Source: Fremontodendron californicum
Lineage: Eukaryota; Streptophyta; Magnoliopsida; Malvales; Malvaceae
Assembly (NCBI GenBank): GCA_030761205.1
Contig: JAULJL010000018.1
Location: forward strand, 15,086,501 to 15,150,500
Length of the DNA stretch: 64,000 bases
Reading direction: 5' to 3'
The notes below the pieces were generated by a model, which did no database searches, was not told the DNA's origin, and saw only the letters and a program-made list of their open reading frames with translations. Within the stretch, counting starts at the first letter, position 1. The number at the start of each line of letters is the position of its first letter. Of this stretch, positions 23,550 to 35,625 are shown piece by piece. The translations under genes and the position numbers were made by a program.

Positions 23550-24318
23550 AGGCATCACGATGCCTTCGAGGCGGAGTATCACATTTATTACAGGCGATGT
23601 ACGTACATCGTTGCCCGATCTACCACACTTATTCGGAGTGTAAAACATGTAACAAAAAGTTTAGAAATGTCCCTCCATGTGTTCCTATTTTAGGTATATC
23701 TAACGGAAATTCGGGATGGCTTCGCCTAGGTTCACTATATGAGGGTGAATCGGTTCTAAGGCCCCGAATTGTTCCTCACTGTCGCCGGTGAAGGCTAGTA
23801 AGGCACCCCGATAAAAGCGGGTTCAATTCATTAGAGTATATTTTCCTATGCCCGTACGGAGGATTATCACGAAGGCATTAGGTACTTTATACTCCGAAAG
23901 TGTTTCACTAGCCCATACGGAGGATCATCACGAAGGCGTAGTTACTTTACTCCCACTTAAAAGGACGGAACCCGGGTATAGGATTCATGTTATGCAAATG
24001 CACGTGTAGTGTGTGTGGAGGAATAACAAACCTTTCACTACCTATTCTACAAACCTTATTCTAAATGCCCTAGCAATTAAAACATTCAAGAATAGTGTAA
24101 CGCATTAACCAACAAACAATTATAATATACAACCTAAATAACTAGAGAACAATAATAAAATGCATGCACATGAGAATGAACATTTTTAAAAACATTTTAT
24201 TATTTTCAAAATTCTCTTTATTAGAAAAATGTGGGAATTAAAATTAAATACCAATTAAACCAACCAAAACTGAGACTTTGATAACACACGACTATTTCTA
24301 GGCCTGACTCTCTAATAG
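23550..24318 (-). promoter_or_regulatory. Leader of second internal region with 16-bp palindrome
   Basis: The palindrome cgatgtacgtacatcg is at 23595-23610 and the direct repeat at 23850 and 23911. The region is essentially unchanged from 9490-10258. Confidence 0.55.
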
Positions 24319-24336
24319 TCCCCAGCGGAGTCGCCA
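24319..24336 (-). promoter_or_regulatory. Primer binding site, tRNA-Arg type, second internal region
   Basis: The minus strand reads TGGCGACTCCGCTGGGGA, three bases from LTR-C. Confidence 0.88.
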
Positions 24337-24339
24337 AGC

Positions 24340-27203
24340 TGCCGCAACCTAAAAAGAATAACGACGAGTCTCATCGCAAGACTTTATTATTCGTTAGGCG
24401 TGACATTTAAAAAAAATCGAGGAAAAGTCGACTTAATTCCTCTAGAAAAATTAAGGTTTTGAAAATGACCTTAAAAAAGACATGGAGTCGCCACCAATCT
24501 TTTTTAGCTAGGTGTGATCGGCCACCTATTAAAACCGGTTTTATAAATATTTTAAAAATTAATTAAAACATTTTAAAAACCAATTTCAAGTCTGCGTTTT
24601 AAAACCAGAGAAATCAAAGAAGCGGGTTCGGGAGTCGGTTACGTGCGGGGAAGGATTAGCACCCCCACAACGCCCGTATAAATCGGTACCTTATTAATCG
24701 TGTATTATCTCAAGTCTCGGTAAAGATTGGTTTTAAATTTAGTATTTCAAGTTAATCCCCAATTTAAAGAAAAATAATTCAATTTTTATTTGAAAATGAT
24801 TCGGAATTTATAAATTCAAAATTTTCCTATATTCCCCAACAAACGTGGCAAAATATAGAAATTTTTATTAGTTTTGAAAAACTTTCCGAATCATTCTCTT
24901 TTTTTTTTTTTAAAGAAAGATATTCCTTTATTAATGATAATTGATGATATTCCCTCTAGCAAACCCGGTAGAGAACTCATGAATTATTTTAACTCGGGAA
25001 TATCTTTATTTTTTATTGAAAAATCATTATCCTTTTGAAAACATTTTAAAAGATATGAATATGTATATGCATGACATAAATAAAATGACATAGCAAAATC
25101 TAAATAATATAATGCAACCTAAATGACATGGCAAACATGAATGATATGGCATATAATTTAAATGACATGGAATAAAATAATGCTATCATATAATATGCAT
25201 GAAAATAAAAATGCAATGCATGAAATGTATTTTTTCCTTTAATTAAGGAAATCCGTATATCTAAAAAGATATCCGGCTACCTTAGGAAAATATTTCAAAT
25301 TAAATATTCTAAAACCAAAATACTTTGTGATTGTTTGAAAACAATTTTGAAAAGCTTCAATTAACAATAAAAACTGGGCTAAAAATTTTTAAATGGCTCT
25401 AATTTCCTAAGTTTAAAAAATCTGGACTTGACTACCCTTAGCCCGGGACTTGAAAAACCATTTTTAGAGTTTAAAAGGCTTAGAAATCACCCTAAGTCAG
25501 TAGCTAACCCTCCTAATCAGCCCACTCTAAGTAGATTAACCAAAACAGAAAACTGGTTTTTCTTTAAGTTCAATTTTGACTCCACTGTCCAGTTTTAATC
25601 CAGGATTTTTTACCCTATTTGTATAAATTCCAAAAATTCTGAAATAATTATTGGAGACTCAAGACATGTAAAAATACATGGAAAAAAATCGACTTAATTT
25701 TCTGATCAAAGATGAATTCCCAGAAAAATCGGAGATGTACGAGTTTTGGGTGGAAAAAAAAAACTGCTTTGCCAACACATTTTTTTTTTTTTTTGTCTTT
25801 GATAAAATCATTTAAAAACCAAAATAAAAATATTTGAAACTCATAGAATGACTTGAAGACAGTAGCTAGGACTTTTTGAAAGTTAGATAAAAATTGGCTA
25901 AGTAAAAAAAATCACAAAGGTAGAATAATCAATTTGACAAACTTAATTTTCCACAAGTGTGCTCAAGAGAGCATGACTTTGAACCATTAATTGGCTCAAG
26001 TCATTATTCAAGTGGCATGAACATGAAATGCATGAAACAATGCAGCAAACATAATGCATGAAATGCATGGATCTAAACCTAAATGTAAGGAAAATGCATG
26101 ACATAAATAATATGGCCTAGACCTAACATGAACTTGCATGACATTTAATGTAACCTAGACCTAAGACATGCATGGCATTTTCACAAACACAAGGCATGCT
26201 TAATTCAAAAATCCAACCAAATATCATGCAAATGCAAAAACCTAACAACTAGCATGACAAAAATACAACACACAATGCAAAACACATGGAGTAGCCAAAT
26301 GGCCCCAAGCTTCAACAAGCATGGCATTTTCACAAACACTTGGTATGCTAGCATGAAAAACTAAGTCATAACACAAAAATCACACAAGCATTTTCACAAA
26401 CACCTAATATACCAAATCTAAAACATGCTCACTAAGATATAAAACAAGAATCATGCAAAGAATCACACAAGCATTTTCACAAACACTTAATATGCTAACT
26501 CTAAAACATGCTCAAATTTAAACAACATGAAAACAAAAAAATTAAAAATGCAAAAACATGATATCTAAGACATAAATGGCAACAAACAAAGCAACCAAAT
26601 TAAATATAAGTCAAGAACATGAAATAACATAATATTTAAAACATCAAAAATAAAGAAAATAGCATAAACAATATGGTAAAATGAATCAAAAACAACAACT
26701 TAAAATAAATAATGTAGGCCATTTGTCCATGGTGAGTTTATTGTAAAAACAAAATGTAAGAAAAATATACTTAAGAAAGGAAATGAAGGAAGAACAAGAA
26801 ACATTATTTTAAAATGAAAACTCACCAAGTAGCTTTTGAACGGATTAAGCTATAAACCCTCAGAGTAGCTTTTGAACGGATTAAGCTATAAACCCTCAGA
26901 GTAGCTTTTGAACGGATTAAGCTACAAACCCTCAGAGTAGCTTTTGAACGGATTAAGCTACAAACCCTCAGAGTAGCTTTTGAACGGATTAAGCTACAAA
27001 CCCTCTCAACAAAAACACTATGACTCACCACCCGGATAATCCTAATACAAGTGTATAGACTATCTCACAAGGGGTAGTGGGTGGTCTCAACCAAAGGCCA
27101 AGACTCCTTATTTATAAGGTGAGCACCTCCTTGGCTTGACATTACAAAGGGATGTGGGATTGGGACTTAGGCTCAAAAATGAAAATCTCTAACTTAACTC
27201 TTG
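24340..27203 (-). repeat. Ogre-like LTR-C, truncated at its TGTAG end
   Basis: On the plus strand it begins TGCCGCAACC and tracks LTR-B up to aacttaactcttga, then stops; the LTR-B equivalent is about 13351, so roughly 1.44 kb is missing. It has one copy of the ~214-bp segment, a five-copy 36-bp minisatellite (26828-27007) and a TATA box at 27109-27116. The break coincides with the start of an inverted, diverged LTR. Confidence 0.88.
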
Positions 27204-30200
27204 AAAGAAAAGTCAATTTGAAAGAAAATCAAGAATTAGGGTTTTTGGTGGATTTCGGTGAAATTTGGAAGAATTATAGAAATGGCCTGATTCGGTAAGA
27301 TTATAGCCCCTAATTTCTGAAGAGTGATTAAATAAGGATAGCCCAAGGCTCAGTTTGAAGAAAATCTGAAAATCGGACTTGTTTTGAGCAAAATCGGGTT
27401 TCGGAGGCAAAAAGGTAAAATTGGAAAATTTGGGAAAAATAGCAAATGAACTCCACAAATTCTGAAAAATTGCAGATATCATTCTTAAATCATTTCGAAG
27501 AGATTGACGAAATAAAATCCAAATTTGGAGTTCGTTTTCAAAATGGCCAAATCCCGGGTCCTTTATGCAAAAATTCAAGAAGATAAATCCCGAAAAAATA
27601 GCGAATGAACCCCAAAAATTCTAAAAATTTACAGATCTCATTCTTAAATTATTTGGAAGAGATTGGCGAAAGAAAATTCGGATTTGGAGTTCGTTTACAA
27701 AATGGCCAAGTCCAGGGCCTACTATGTAGTAATTCAAGCAGATAAACCTGAAAAAATACCAAATGAGTTCTAAAAATTATGAAAACTTCCAGATAATACT
27801 TTTAAATTATTTGGAAGAGATTGGGGAAGAAAAACCTGGATTTGGAGCTCGTTTAAAAAGTGGTAAAGTTTGGGAGTACAAAACGACAATTTTGGAAGAA
27901 AAAATCCACATAAATAGCAAATGGACTCGAAATTTTTTGAAAATCTCCAGAATTCAATTTTTTATTATTTTGGAAGTACTGAAAAAGAAAATTTGAATTC
28001 GTTTGCTATTTATTTATGTTCAGGGGGAAAAAAGGTTAGTTTGCCCAAGAAATCGAAAAGGGCTTTTCTTGCCTTTTGAAAAAATGGAGATTGGACTGGA
28101 AGATGATGGTCAGCCGGCCAAGGCCCAAGGGTGGGAAAATATTTTTTAATTTTTAATCAAAAGGCCAACAATAAAGAGGAAGTTAGTTATTTTTGTTGAT
28201 CAAGCCTTTGTAATTAAGCCACATGGACCAATGCATGAAGAGGGAGAATGTCAACATAATGGCTTAAGATTCTTCAACAGCTGTAATTGTGGATAGCTGA
28301 TTACCTAATCTAAGGGTGATATTTTCACATTTTAAACATCTTGGATTAATAGCCTTTGGATCAAAATTGGTTGAAGGAAAAATGACAACACCCTGGCATT
28401 TAGAAGGCCATTCGGCCACTACAAGGGGAAGGGGGGCTCTCTTTCATTTTCAGCTATTCACTCTCTTATTTGGGCTGATTTTCTCTCCATTTTTGAAAGG
28501 CAAAAAGAAAAGTTTAGAAAAGAAAAGAAAGTTAGAAGAGAAAAAGCTTGTAATGTAGCTTCTAGAGGTTGCTTTAAGCACCATACTCTTGCACTTTCCT
28601 TGATTTTCTATCCTTGATTTGCTATTTTGATTACTATTTTGGTGAGTTTCTTTTGATTTTTCTTTTGAGAATAAGTGTTTTTAATATTCTTCTTCAAGTT
28701 CTTCTTTATACTTTCTCGAAAAAAGCTTTGAGAATTTTTTTTTCATAACTTAGAGGGGTGGCCAAATGGCTTTTTTTTTTTTAGTGTAGTTGCTGTTTTT
28801 TTATTTTATTATTATTTCATTTTATTAGTGATATTTAACAAGTTTTGATGCTTTAAATCTTCTTTAAATACATAAACATGAAGCTTGTTTGAATTTAGTT
28901 GCTTGCTGGTTTCCATTTTTGAGTCTATTATCTTGTTATCATGTTTATTTTACTTGTCTTGCATTTTTGATTTTCTGTTTTCAAAATTTTTAAGTTTGTT
29001 TATGTTTTACATTTTGTTAATCCATGTGTCTGTGAAAATGCCTATTGATTTTCATGGCTTTACTTTATATTTGCATGATTTGCGTATTATTCTTTAATCT
29101 TGCATGTTAGTATATCATGTGTTTGTGAAAATGCCATGCTCATTTTAAAGTATGGGACCATTCGGCTACCCCTCTCTTTTAAGCTTCGTGTATGCATTTT
29201 CATCATGCTAGTTCATAGGTTTGCATTTTCATGATATTTGGTTGTGTATTTTGTTTAAGCATGCTATATTTTGTGTTATTTCCATGCATTCTTTAGATTT
29301 AAGTTTGGCTTGCTTTGCCATGCATATTCATGCATTTTAGACCTAGGTTGCATTAAATGCCATGCAAGTTCATTTAGGTCTAGGTCATTTTACTGATGCC
29401 ATGATTTTTCATGTCATTTAGGTTTTAAATCATGCATTTCATGCATCATATTTGCTGTGTTTTCATGCATTTCATATCATTGCCACTTGGTTTATGATTT
29501 AGGCCAATCAATGGCTCAAAGACATGCTCACTTGAGCATACTTGTGGAAAAATAAAAAGTTGTCAAATTGATTATTCTACCTTTGTGATTTTTTTTACTT
29601 AGCCAATTTTTGTCTCACTTTTCAAAAGTGTTAGCTACTGTTTGTGAGTCTTTAGGAGAGTCTCTAACGTTTTTACTTTGATTTTTAAATGATTTTATTA
29701 AAGGCAAAAAAATGTGTTTTGACAAAACAGTTTTTTCACCCAGTACTCATACTTTCCAAATTTTTCTGGGTAGTCATCTTTAATCATAAAATTAAGCCAA
29801 TTTTTTCCCGTGTAGTGTTACATGTCCTGAGTCTCCAGTATTTTTTTAGATTTTTTTGAACTTTTAAAAATAGGGTAAAAAATCGTACTTTAAAACTGGA
29901 TAGTAGAGGCAGAATTGAATTTGAAGGAAAATCATTTTTCTGTTTTGATTAAGTTACTTAGAGGAGGTTGATTAGGAAGTTTAGCTATTGACTTAGGGTA
30001 GTTTCTAAGCCTTTTTAAACTCTAAAAGTGATTTTTTAAATCTCGGGTTAAGGGTAGTCAAGTCCTGGATTTTAAACTTAGGAAATTTGAGTCATTTAAA
30101 AAGGGTTTAGCAAAGTTTTCATTTTTAATCTAAGCTTTTTAAAATTGTTTTCAAACAATCACAAAGTATTTTGGTTTTAGAATATTTAATTTGATATATT

Positions 30201-31597
30201 TTCCTAAGGTAGCCGAATATCTTTTTAGATATACGGATTTTCTTAATTAAAGGAAAAAATATATTCTCACGCATTGCATTTTCCATATTCATGCATACTA
30301 TATAATATGTGATTTTTGCTATGATAATTTCCATGGTGTTGGTATTATTTATATTTTGATGTTATGTTGTTTATTATATGGTTTTGAATATTTCATGATA
30401 TCCTATGCTTTTTATTTAATTATTTATTTTTGTCACATCATTTAGCATATACTATGTTCATGCATTATTATTTTCATTTTTATTTTCATGCATATTATAT
30501 GATAGCATTATTTTATGTTTCATGTCATTTAGATTATATGCCATGTCATTTAAATCATTTTATTCCATTTAGAATATATCAAGTGACTTAGGATATTCCA
30601 TTTCATATAGAATATATTATGTTACCTAGGTCATTTCATTTCATTTAGAATATATTATGTCGCTTAGGATATTTTATTTCATTTAGAATATATCATATGA
30701 CTTAGGATATTACATTTCATATAGAATATATCATGTTACCTAGGTCATTTCATTTAGAATATATCATATGACTTAGGATATTTCATTTCATTTAGAATAT
30801 GCTAAGACATTTAAGTTATATCATACCATTTAGGTTTCATTATATTATCTAGACTTTGCTATGTCATTTTATTTATGTCACACATATTCATATTCATATA
30901 TTTTTTAAATGTTTTGAAAAAGGTAATGATTTTCAATAAAATAAAGATATTGCTGAGTTAAAATAATTCATGAGTTCTCTGCCAGTTTTGCTGGGGAGGA
31001 TATCATCAATTATCATTAATAACGGAATATCTTTTTTAAAACGAGAATGGTTCGGAAGATTTTCCAAAATAATAAAAATTTTTATATTTTGCCACTCTTG
31101 TTGGGAAATATAGGAAAATTTTGAATTAATAAATTTCGGATCATTTTCAATTAAAAAATGAAATTATTTTTCTTTAAATTGGGAATTAACTTGAAATACC
31201 AAATTAAAAATCGACTTTTTACCGAGACTTGAGATAACACACGATTAATAAGGTATCGTTTTATACGGGCGTTGTGGGGAAGCTAATCCTTCCCTACACA
31301 TAACCGAGTCTCGAACCCGCTTCTTTGATTTCTCTGGTTTAAAACGCAGACTTGAAATTAGTTTTTGAAAAAATGTTTTAATTAATTTTAAAATGTTTTA
31401 TAAAGTTAGTTTTAATAGGTGGCCGATCACACCTAGCAAAAAAAATTGGTGGCGACTCCATGTCTTTTTCTAGGTTATTTTCAAAATCTTCGTTTTTCTA
31501 GAGGAATTAAGTCGACTGTTTCTCGGTTTTTTTTAATGTCTTGCTTAACGAATAATAAAGTCTTGCGATGAGACTTGTTATTTTGTAGGTTGCGACA
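27204..31597 (+). repeat. Diverged Ogre-like LTR-D, inverted, lacking its first ~470 bp
   Basis: Read on the plus strand this matches the reverse complement of LTR-B from about 14329 back to 10280, with many substitutions and indels. It ends taggttgcgaca and then joins gypsy RNase H sequence. Recognisable blocks are the tttcggtgaaat stretch (27255), gcattttcacaaacac-type motifs (29026, 29119), the gagcatacttgtggaaa block (~29530), tggcgactccatgtc (~31450) and the LTR end. It has one copy of the segment duplicated in LTR-A/B. It could be a solo LTR or the end of an older element. ORFs at 27763, 28316 and 28885 are not genes. Confidence 0.8.
30569..30830. repeat. 38-39-bp minisatellite in LTR-D, ~7 units
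   Basis: The core tagaatatat(c/t)a followed by cttaggatatt or cctaggtcatt recurs at about 30569, 30608, 30646, 30684, 30723, 30755 and 30793. It is absent from LTR-A/B/C, where only single gacatgg-type blocks are found. Confidence 0.75.
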
Positions 31598-31599
31598 TC

Positions 31600-32095
31600 C
31601 TTGACCCACTGAAGAATAATTATTGTTGAACCTTGTAAGTATGCTTCTTCCTCAAACTGACTATATAAGGCATCAGCAGCCTTATTTGTTTTTCTTGACT
31701 TCTATTGGATTGTGTAGTCCAACCCCAGCAGCTTAGTCAAACCTCTCTTCTGTATAAAGGTAGTGAGTTTTTGCTCTCGCAAGTGCTTTAATGACTCATG
31801 ATCCATCTTCATAACGAATGATCCCTCTTCCAAGTAGTGTCTCCACTTAGATACAGCCATCAAAATGGCTAGTTATTCCTTCTCATAGATAGATAAATCC
31901 ACATGCCTGTGACCTAATGCTTTACTCAAGTAAGCTATAGGTCTACCATATTGAGAGAGTACAGCTCCTATCCTTGTCCCACATGCATCAGTCTCCAAAC
32001 AAAAAGACTTAGAAAAGTCTGGCAATACGAGTACAGGTGCAGAACTCATTGCTTTTTTGAGTTGGTGGAAAGCTGACACAGCATTTGGATTCTAG
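31600..32095 (-). pseudogene. Gypsy RNase H remnant
   Basis: The minus strand encodes the RNase H domain that follows RT in gypsy pol and degrades the RNA strand of the RNA:DNA hybrid. Visible motifs are PDFSKSFCLETDACGTRIGA, a GRPIAYLSKAL segment, YEKE, a DHESL segment and a C-terminal NKAADAL. The frame is broken by a stop right after YEKE and another before the KSRKTNKAADAL part. The domain ends at the LTR-D boundary near 31598, so the integrase that should follow is displaced left of the window. Confidence 0.8.
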
Positions 32096-32099
32096 TGAA

Positions 32100-32990
32100 A
32101 TCCATCCTTCTTAAGCATGTCAGTTAGTGGCTTGCTTATCACCCCATATCCTTTAATAAACTTCCTGTAATAGCCAGTTAGGCCAAGAAAGCCTCTTATG
32201 GATTTCAAAGTTCTTGGAAACTTCTAGTTCTTCATAGCTTCGACCTTGGTGAAGTCTGTGGACACTCCTTCAGCTGAGATGATGTCCAAGGTACTCAACA
32301 TGTCTTTGTCTAAAGAAACATTTGCTTTTCTCAACACTAGTGCTATACACAAGAATATCATAAAAAAAAAAAAAACATAAGAACATACCTCCTCAGGTTG
32401 CAAGGAAAACACATCATTCATCAATGCCTGAAATGTTGCAGGAGCATTGGCGAGGCCAAAGGGCATCACCTTGAATTCAAAATGACTATGATGTGTTCTG
32501 AAAGCTATTTTTGGAATATCTTCTGGTTTGACTCTAATCTGCCAGTAACCAGATCTGAAATCTATCTTGGAAAAGATTTGAGCACCCTTAAGCTCATCCA
32601 CCACTGGAATTGAAAACTTGTCCTCCACTGTTAAGGAATTTAAACTCCAGTAATCCGCACACAACCTCTAACTCCCATACTTCTTCTTAAAGAGACATGG
32701 GAAGCAAACGGGCTCCTGCTGGTCTGTATTACAAATGAAGATAATAATTCCATGATCTGTCTTTCTACTTTAGTCTTTTAAAGATGAGTGAACCTATAAG
32801 GCCTCAGGTTGACTGGTTGAGAACCAACTTTAAAAGAGATACAATGGTCATGATACCTGAGGGGTGGCAACCCTTTTGGTTCAGCAAAGATGTCAGAGTA
32901 CTCACTGATTAGACCTTGTAATTCCACTGGAGTTTCTGACTCTTCAAAATCAATATTGATTATATACACCTTTCCCATTAATTCTGAATC
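32100..32990 (-). pseudogene. Gypsy (chromovirus-like) reverse transcriptase remnant
   Basis: Conserved RT blocks are readable on the minus strand. First comes an N-terminal segment SEYSDIFAEPKGLPPLRYHD. It is followed by NLRPYRF, SPFASHV, a fingers block LCADYWSLN, FSKIDFRSGYWQIRV, KIAFRTH and VMPFGLANAPATFQALMNDV. The active-site block is broken: a 14-base A run (32362-32375, plus strand) shifts the frame and the first Asp of the FFDD motif reads Tyr (FYDI). Several stops interrupt the rest, followed by a GFLGLTGYYRKFI thumb/connection block. The sequence resembles Reina-like chromoviruses, but subfamily is uncertain. Confidence 0.85.
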
Positions 32991-32999
32991 TTTCTCTAC

Positions 33000-33169
33000 T
33001 ATTTTCTATAGCTTATCTCTTGATATAAGCTTAAGTTTACTGCCAAACTGTCCTCCTTTAAGTGTCATCGATTTACTATCTTTTTGGAATGTCAGAGATA
33101 ATTCATTGAAGTCAAAGGTGAGGGGGCTAAAGTTCTTCATCCAATCAACTCCTAAAACCATGTCACTGC
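33000..33169 (-). pseudogene. Gypsy second protease, C-terminal part
   Basis: The minus strand gives DMVLGVDWMKNFSPLTFDFN, the standard segment between chromovirus protease and RT. Translation continues past the copia boundary into LTR sequence and is then meaningless. The upstream half is at 59818-60160. The five bases 33165-33169 (actgc) are one half of the copia target-site duplication. Confidence 0.85.
33165..33169. repeat. Left target-site duplication of copia (actgc)
   Basis: actgc at 33165-33169 and 59818-59822 flank TGATGG...CCAACA. They lie at the same point of the split PR2 reading frame. Confidence 0.85.
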
Positions 33170-35365
33170 TGATGGTATATGCCTTAGAGCTAATCAGATT
33201 GGACATGGGATATACAGTTAATAAAGAAAACTCTTCACTATGAAGATAGTGATACTAGGTTTTCCTTCATGTTAGTACGACAATAAGGAGTTATTAAGTA
33301 CTAATCAGATGAAGCCCATGGAACATAATAGCCTTGCAAAGGAATTATAAAGAGTTATAATTATTGGATCCTTATGCATCAAATCCTTGTTCCTCAAACT
33401 GTTCCTGTTCATCGTATTGCCAAGATGGAGCATTGGCAATGCTCAAAGACTATGTTAAGCCTTTTTGCTTATGAAGTAAGCAACCGATCACATAGGTTGA
33501 AGTATAGGATACTAGGGATAACATTTAGGTGCTTCTATGTTGAACAAGTTCACTGAACATGGCCCGCTATGAGAACTACATTTGGTAATATCACTCTAGT
33601 GTCTATGGTAATGTTCTCTAGTACCAGTCATGTAAATTAGTCCTCAGACTTGTGATATCAGGTCATCTTGTATGGAGATTGTCATGCTTTGATTTCATCA
33701 CGAATGGGTCCCAAGAAGAGATGCTTATGGTAGGGGGTATGGGGTATGACATAAAGCATACGAAGATGAATGAGTGATCCAGAGAGGACTCACCACTCCC
33801 AGTGATAATGGAGACATATCTTGTTTGTTCTTGACTTCGATTAACTTGATTAAGTCTTTGGCCAAAGCATGATGGATTTAAGAGAAAAACTTTTTCTCTA
33901 TATTCATAAGGTTAATCATAAGTTGCAAAGAACAAATATGGATTGATCATGAGTAGACATTGCAACATGCTCATGCGCTATCCGGGATATTTGGTGAAAG
34001 GACCGTATTACACTGATAGGCTGGTTGCTGAAAGGTTTCTAAAAGGTCACACTGACTTCACAATATTTGGGTGGTCATTATGGGTTGCTTGATCCTGCTC
34101 TTGATCTATGAAGATAGGTTAATGAGATTAAATTATTTTCATTGCCAACATATTGGGAACCTACGGGTCGCACACATAAGGACAGTAATGTATGGATTAA
34201 ACATGGTATTCTATTGAGGTGAAACTTGATGGAATAAAAGATCTATGTTGAGGTCTTAACTGAAGATTTTAATTAATATTGATTAAGACATAATTGAGAT
34301 TTGGGAAATCCAAAGATGATGTCTTAATGAAACAATAAGAATCGACTAGTCCTGAGAAGACTAGTATTGGCGACTTTGTTATTGAGATGTACAAAGATGT
34401 AGTCGAATGGCCATGCTCTATTGGGTTAATGTCATCTGATGATATTAATAGATCAATTTCATGAATTGTTCATGAGGAGAAAGAAATTTAATTGAGAATT
34501 AAATTAATTTTGTTTAGTTATTGATCTATCCAATGGTATGCATGAAAAATTAGAATGGGTCCAATAAGACTATTCTAATTTAAGACTGTCCACTAAGGAT
34601 GGTTGGCCCAACTTAAGGCATTAAGGTTAATAGACCAGTATTACTACTTGTAAGTATATTGGGCCTATTGATCCATCTTAGAATTAAACTGTTTAAGTCC
34701 AAGTGGGTTAATGAAAGCCTTGTACAAGAAGCTACCACTAGCCGGCTACCCCTAGGGAGAGGAGTAAGGGTTAGCACTTGAATTTTTTTTTACATATTAT
34801 TGTTGTAGCCATATATTAGAAGAGCCATTACACTTGATATATTCTGATTTTGCTTTGAGAGAAAGTTTGTTTGAAGAAGAAAACTTTTCCCTAGCAAAAA
34901 CACCAAATCTCCACCTCCTTGTGAGATTCCCTTATTGCCGCAACCTCAGTGTTTGGTGTGTGTCTTGCCGCTTTTCATACTTGTTAAGTGAGACCGGCAT
35001 TGAGAGATAAACGCCATAGATAGATCTTTTGATTGTGATCTTAGGATCAACTTGCTACACAAGTGAATCACCATACCTTGGAGAAGGATCCATCAGCTGT
35101 TCGTGTGGACTAGCTTTAGAGGAAGGACAATTGTGCTTCTAGTGATCTTGCTGGATTCAAAACCTTGTAGAACTTGGAATCAAAATACACTTGCTGTTTG
35201 GATCTGCAACTTAAGATTATGAGATCTTAACTAGGTAACTTCTAAATCATATGGGTGGTTTAATTGTTTTAATTGCTATAAACCTATGTAAAACGCAAAC
35301 CATAGATCCTGTTGTACTTAGGGTGCTTCTTTGTTTACTTCCGCTGCACTGTATTGATAATTATG
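33170..35365 (+). repeat. Copia 5' LTR, main part
   Basis: Begins TGATGGTATATGCC and aligns with 57612-59790 throughout. It ends in gataattatg, where the gypsy array enters; the last 30 bp are at 53558-53587, giving a total of 2226 bp. Relative to the 3' LTR it carries about 24 extra bases near 33276-33300, between two agtac motifs. The 60-codon ORFs here are shadows. Confidence 0.9.
35361..35365. repeat. Left target-site duplication of gypsy array (ttatg)
   Basis: ttatg precedes TGTCACACC here and follows TATTACA at 53553-53557. The uninterrupted target is visible in the copia 3' LTR at about 59783 (aattatgtttaagc). Confidence 0.92.
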
Positions 35366-35616
35366 TGTCACACCTCAAATTCAGGGCATGTGACCGGCCA
35401 GAGACAAGGTATGCCCCTGACACCGAAGCCTGAATATACCCACGAAACCAAATCAAACAAAATTTCGGCATAATCTCGCCCTACGTAGGGGTTTGCCACA
35501 CAGTCATCAACATTTGCTATGTAATAATCATCAACACATGACATCTCGGTTTGGACACCTCCGATAGGGAGTAACCAAGATGCCCCGCAGCAGACTCAAC
35601 CTTTATAACATCTTAT

Positions 35617-35625
35617 ATACACACA
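35617..35625 (-). promoter_or_regulatory. Possible TATA box of gypsy LTR1
   Basis: The minus strand reads TATATAAG about 250 bp before the LTR's 3' end, and it is conserved in LTR2 and LTR3. It would give a long U3 and a short R/U5. Judged on sequence and position only. Confidence 0.3.

Larger units (their letters stand above)
14795..24339 (-). mobile_element. Second Ogre-like internal region with extra 2.66-kb duplication
   Basis: This has the same order as the first internal region but is about 2.7 kb longer, because 15640-18278 is repeated as 18297-20935. Otherwise it is near-identical, including the shared zinc-knuckle frameshift and the leader palindrome (23595-23610). It has no pol remnants. 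The T/C-rich tract of the plus strand is at 14890-15050. Confidence 0.85.
1..27203 (-). mobile_element. Tat/Ogre-like non-autonomous LTR retrotransposon array (LTR-int-LTR-int-LTR)
   Basis: Three near-identical LTRs (1-3474, 10280-14794, 24340-27203) enclose two internal regions (3475-10279 and 14795-24339). The element reads on the minus strand: LTRs start TGTAGACACC and end GGTTGCGGCA, the PBS lies right of each internal region and the polypurine tract lies left. The PBS TGGCGACTCCGCTGGGGA matches the tRNA-Arg-type PBS known for Ogre/Tat elements. No pol is recognisable and no open frame in the internal regions exceeds about 120 codons, so the family is non-autonomous. The middle LTR serves both internal regions, as expected after unequal recombination between LTRs. 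The left end is outside the window, so its target-site duplication cannot be checked. Confidence 0.88.

Noticed and set aside
27763..29097. Three plus-strand ORFs of 70-80 codons in LTR-D
   Set aside because: They lie in a diverged LTR, have low-complexity composition and no counterpart frames in LTR-A/B/C.
35251..35433. ORF spanning the copia LTR and gypsy LTR edge (similar one at 49894-50088)
   Set aside because: It crosses an insertion junction or LTR border and has no protein features.
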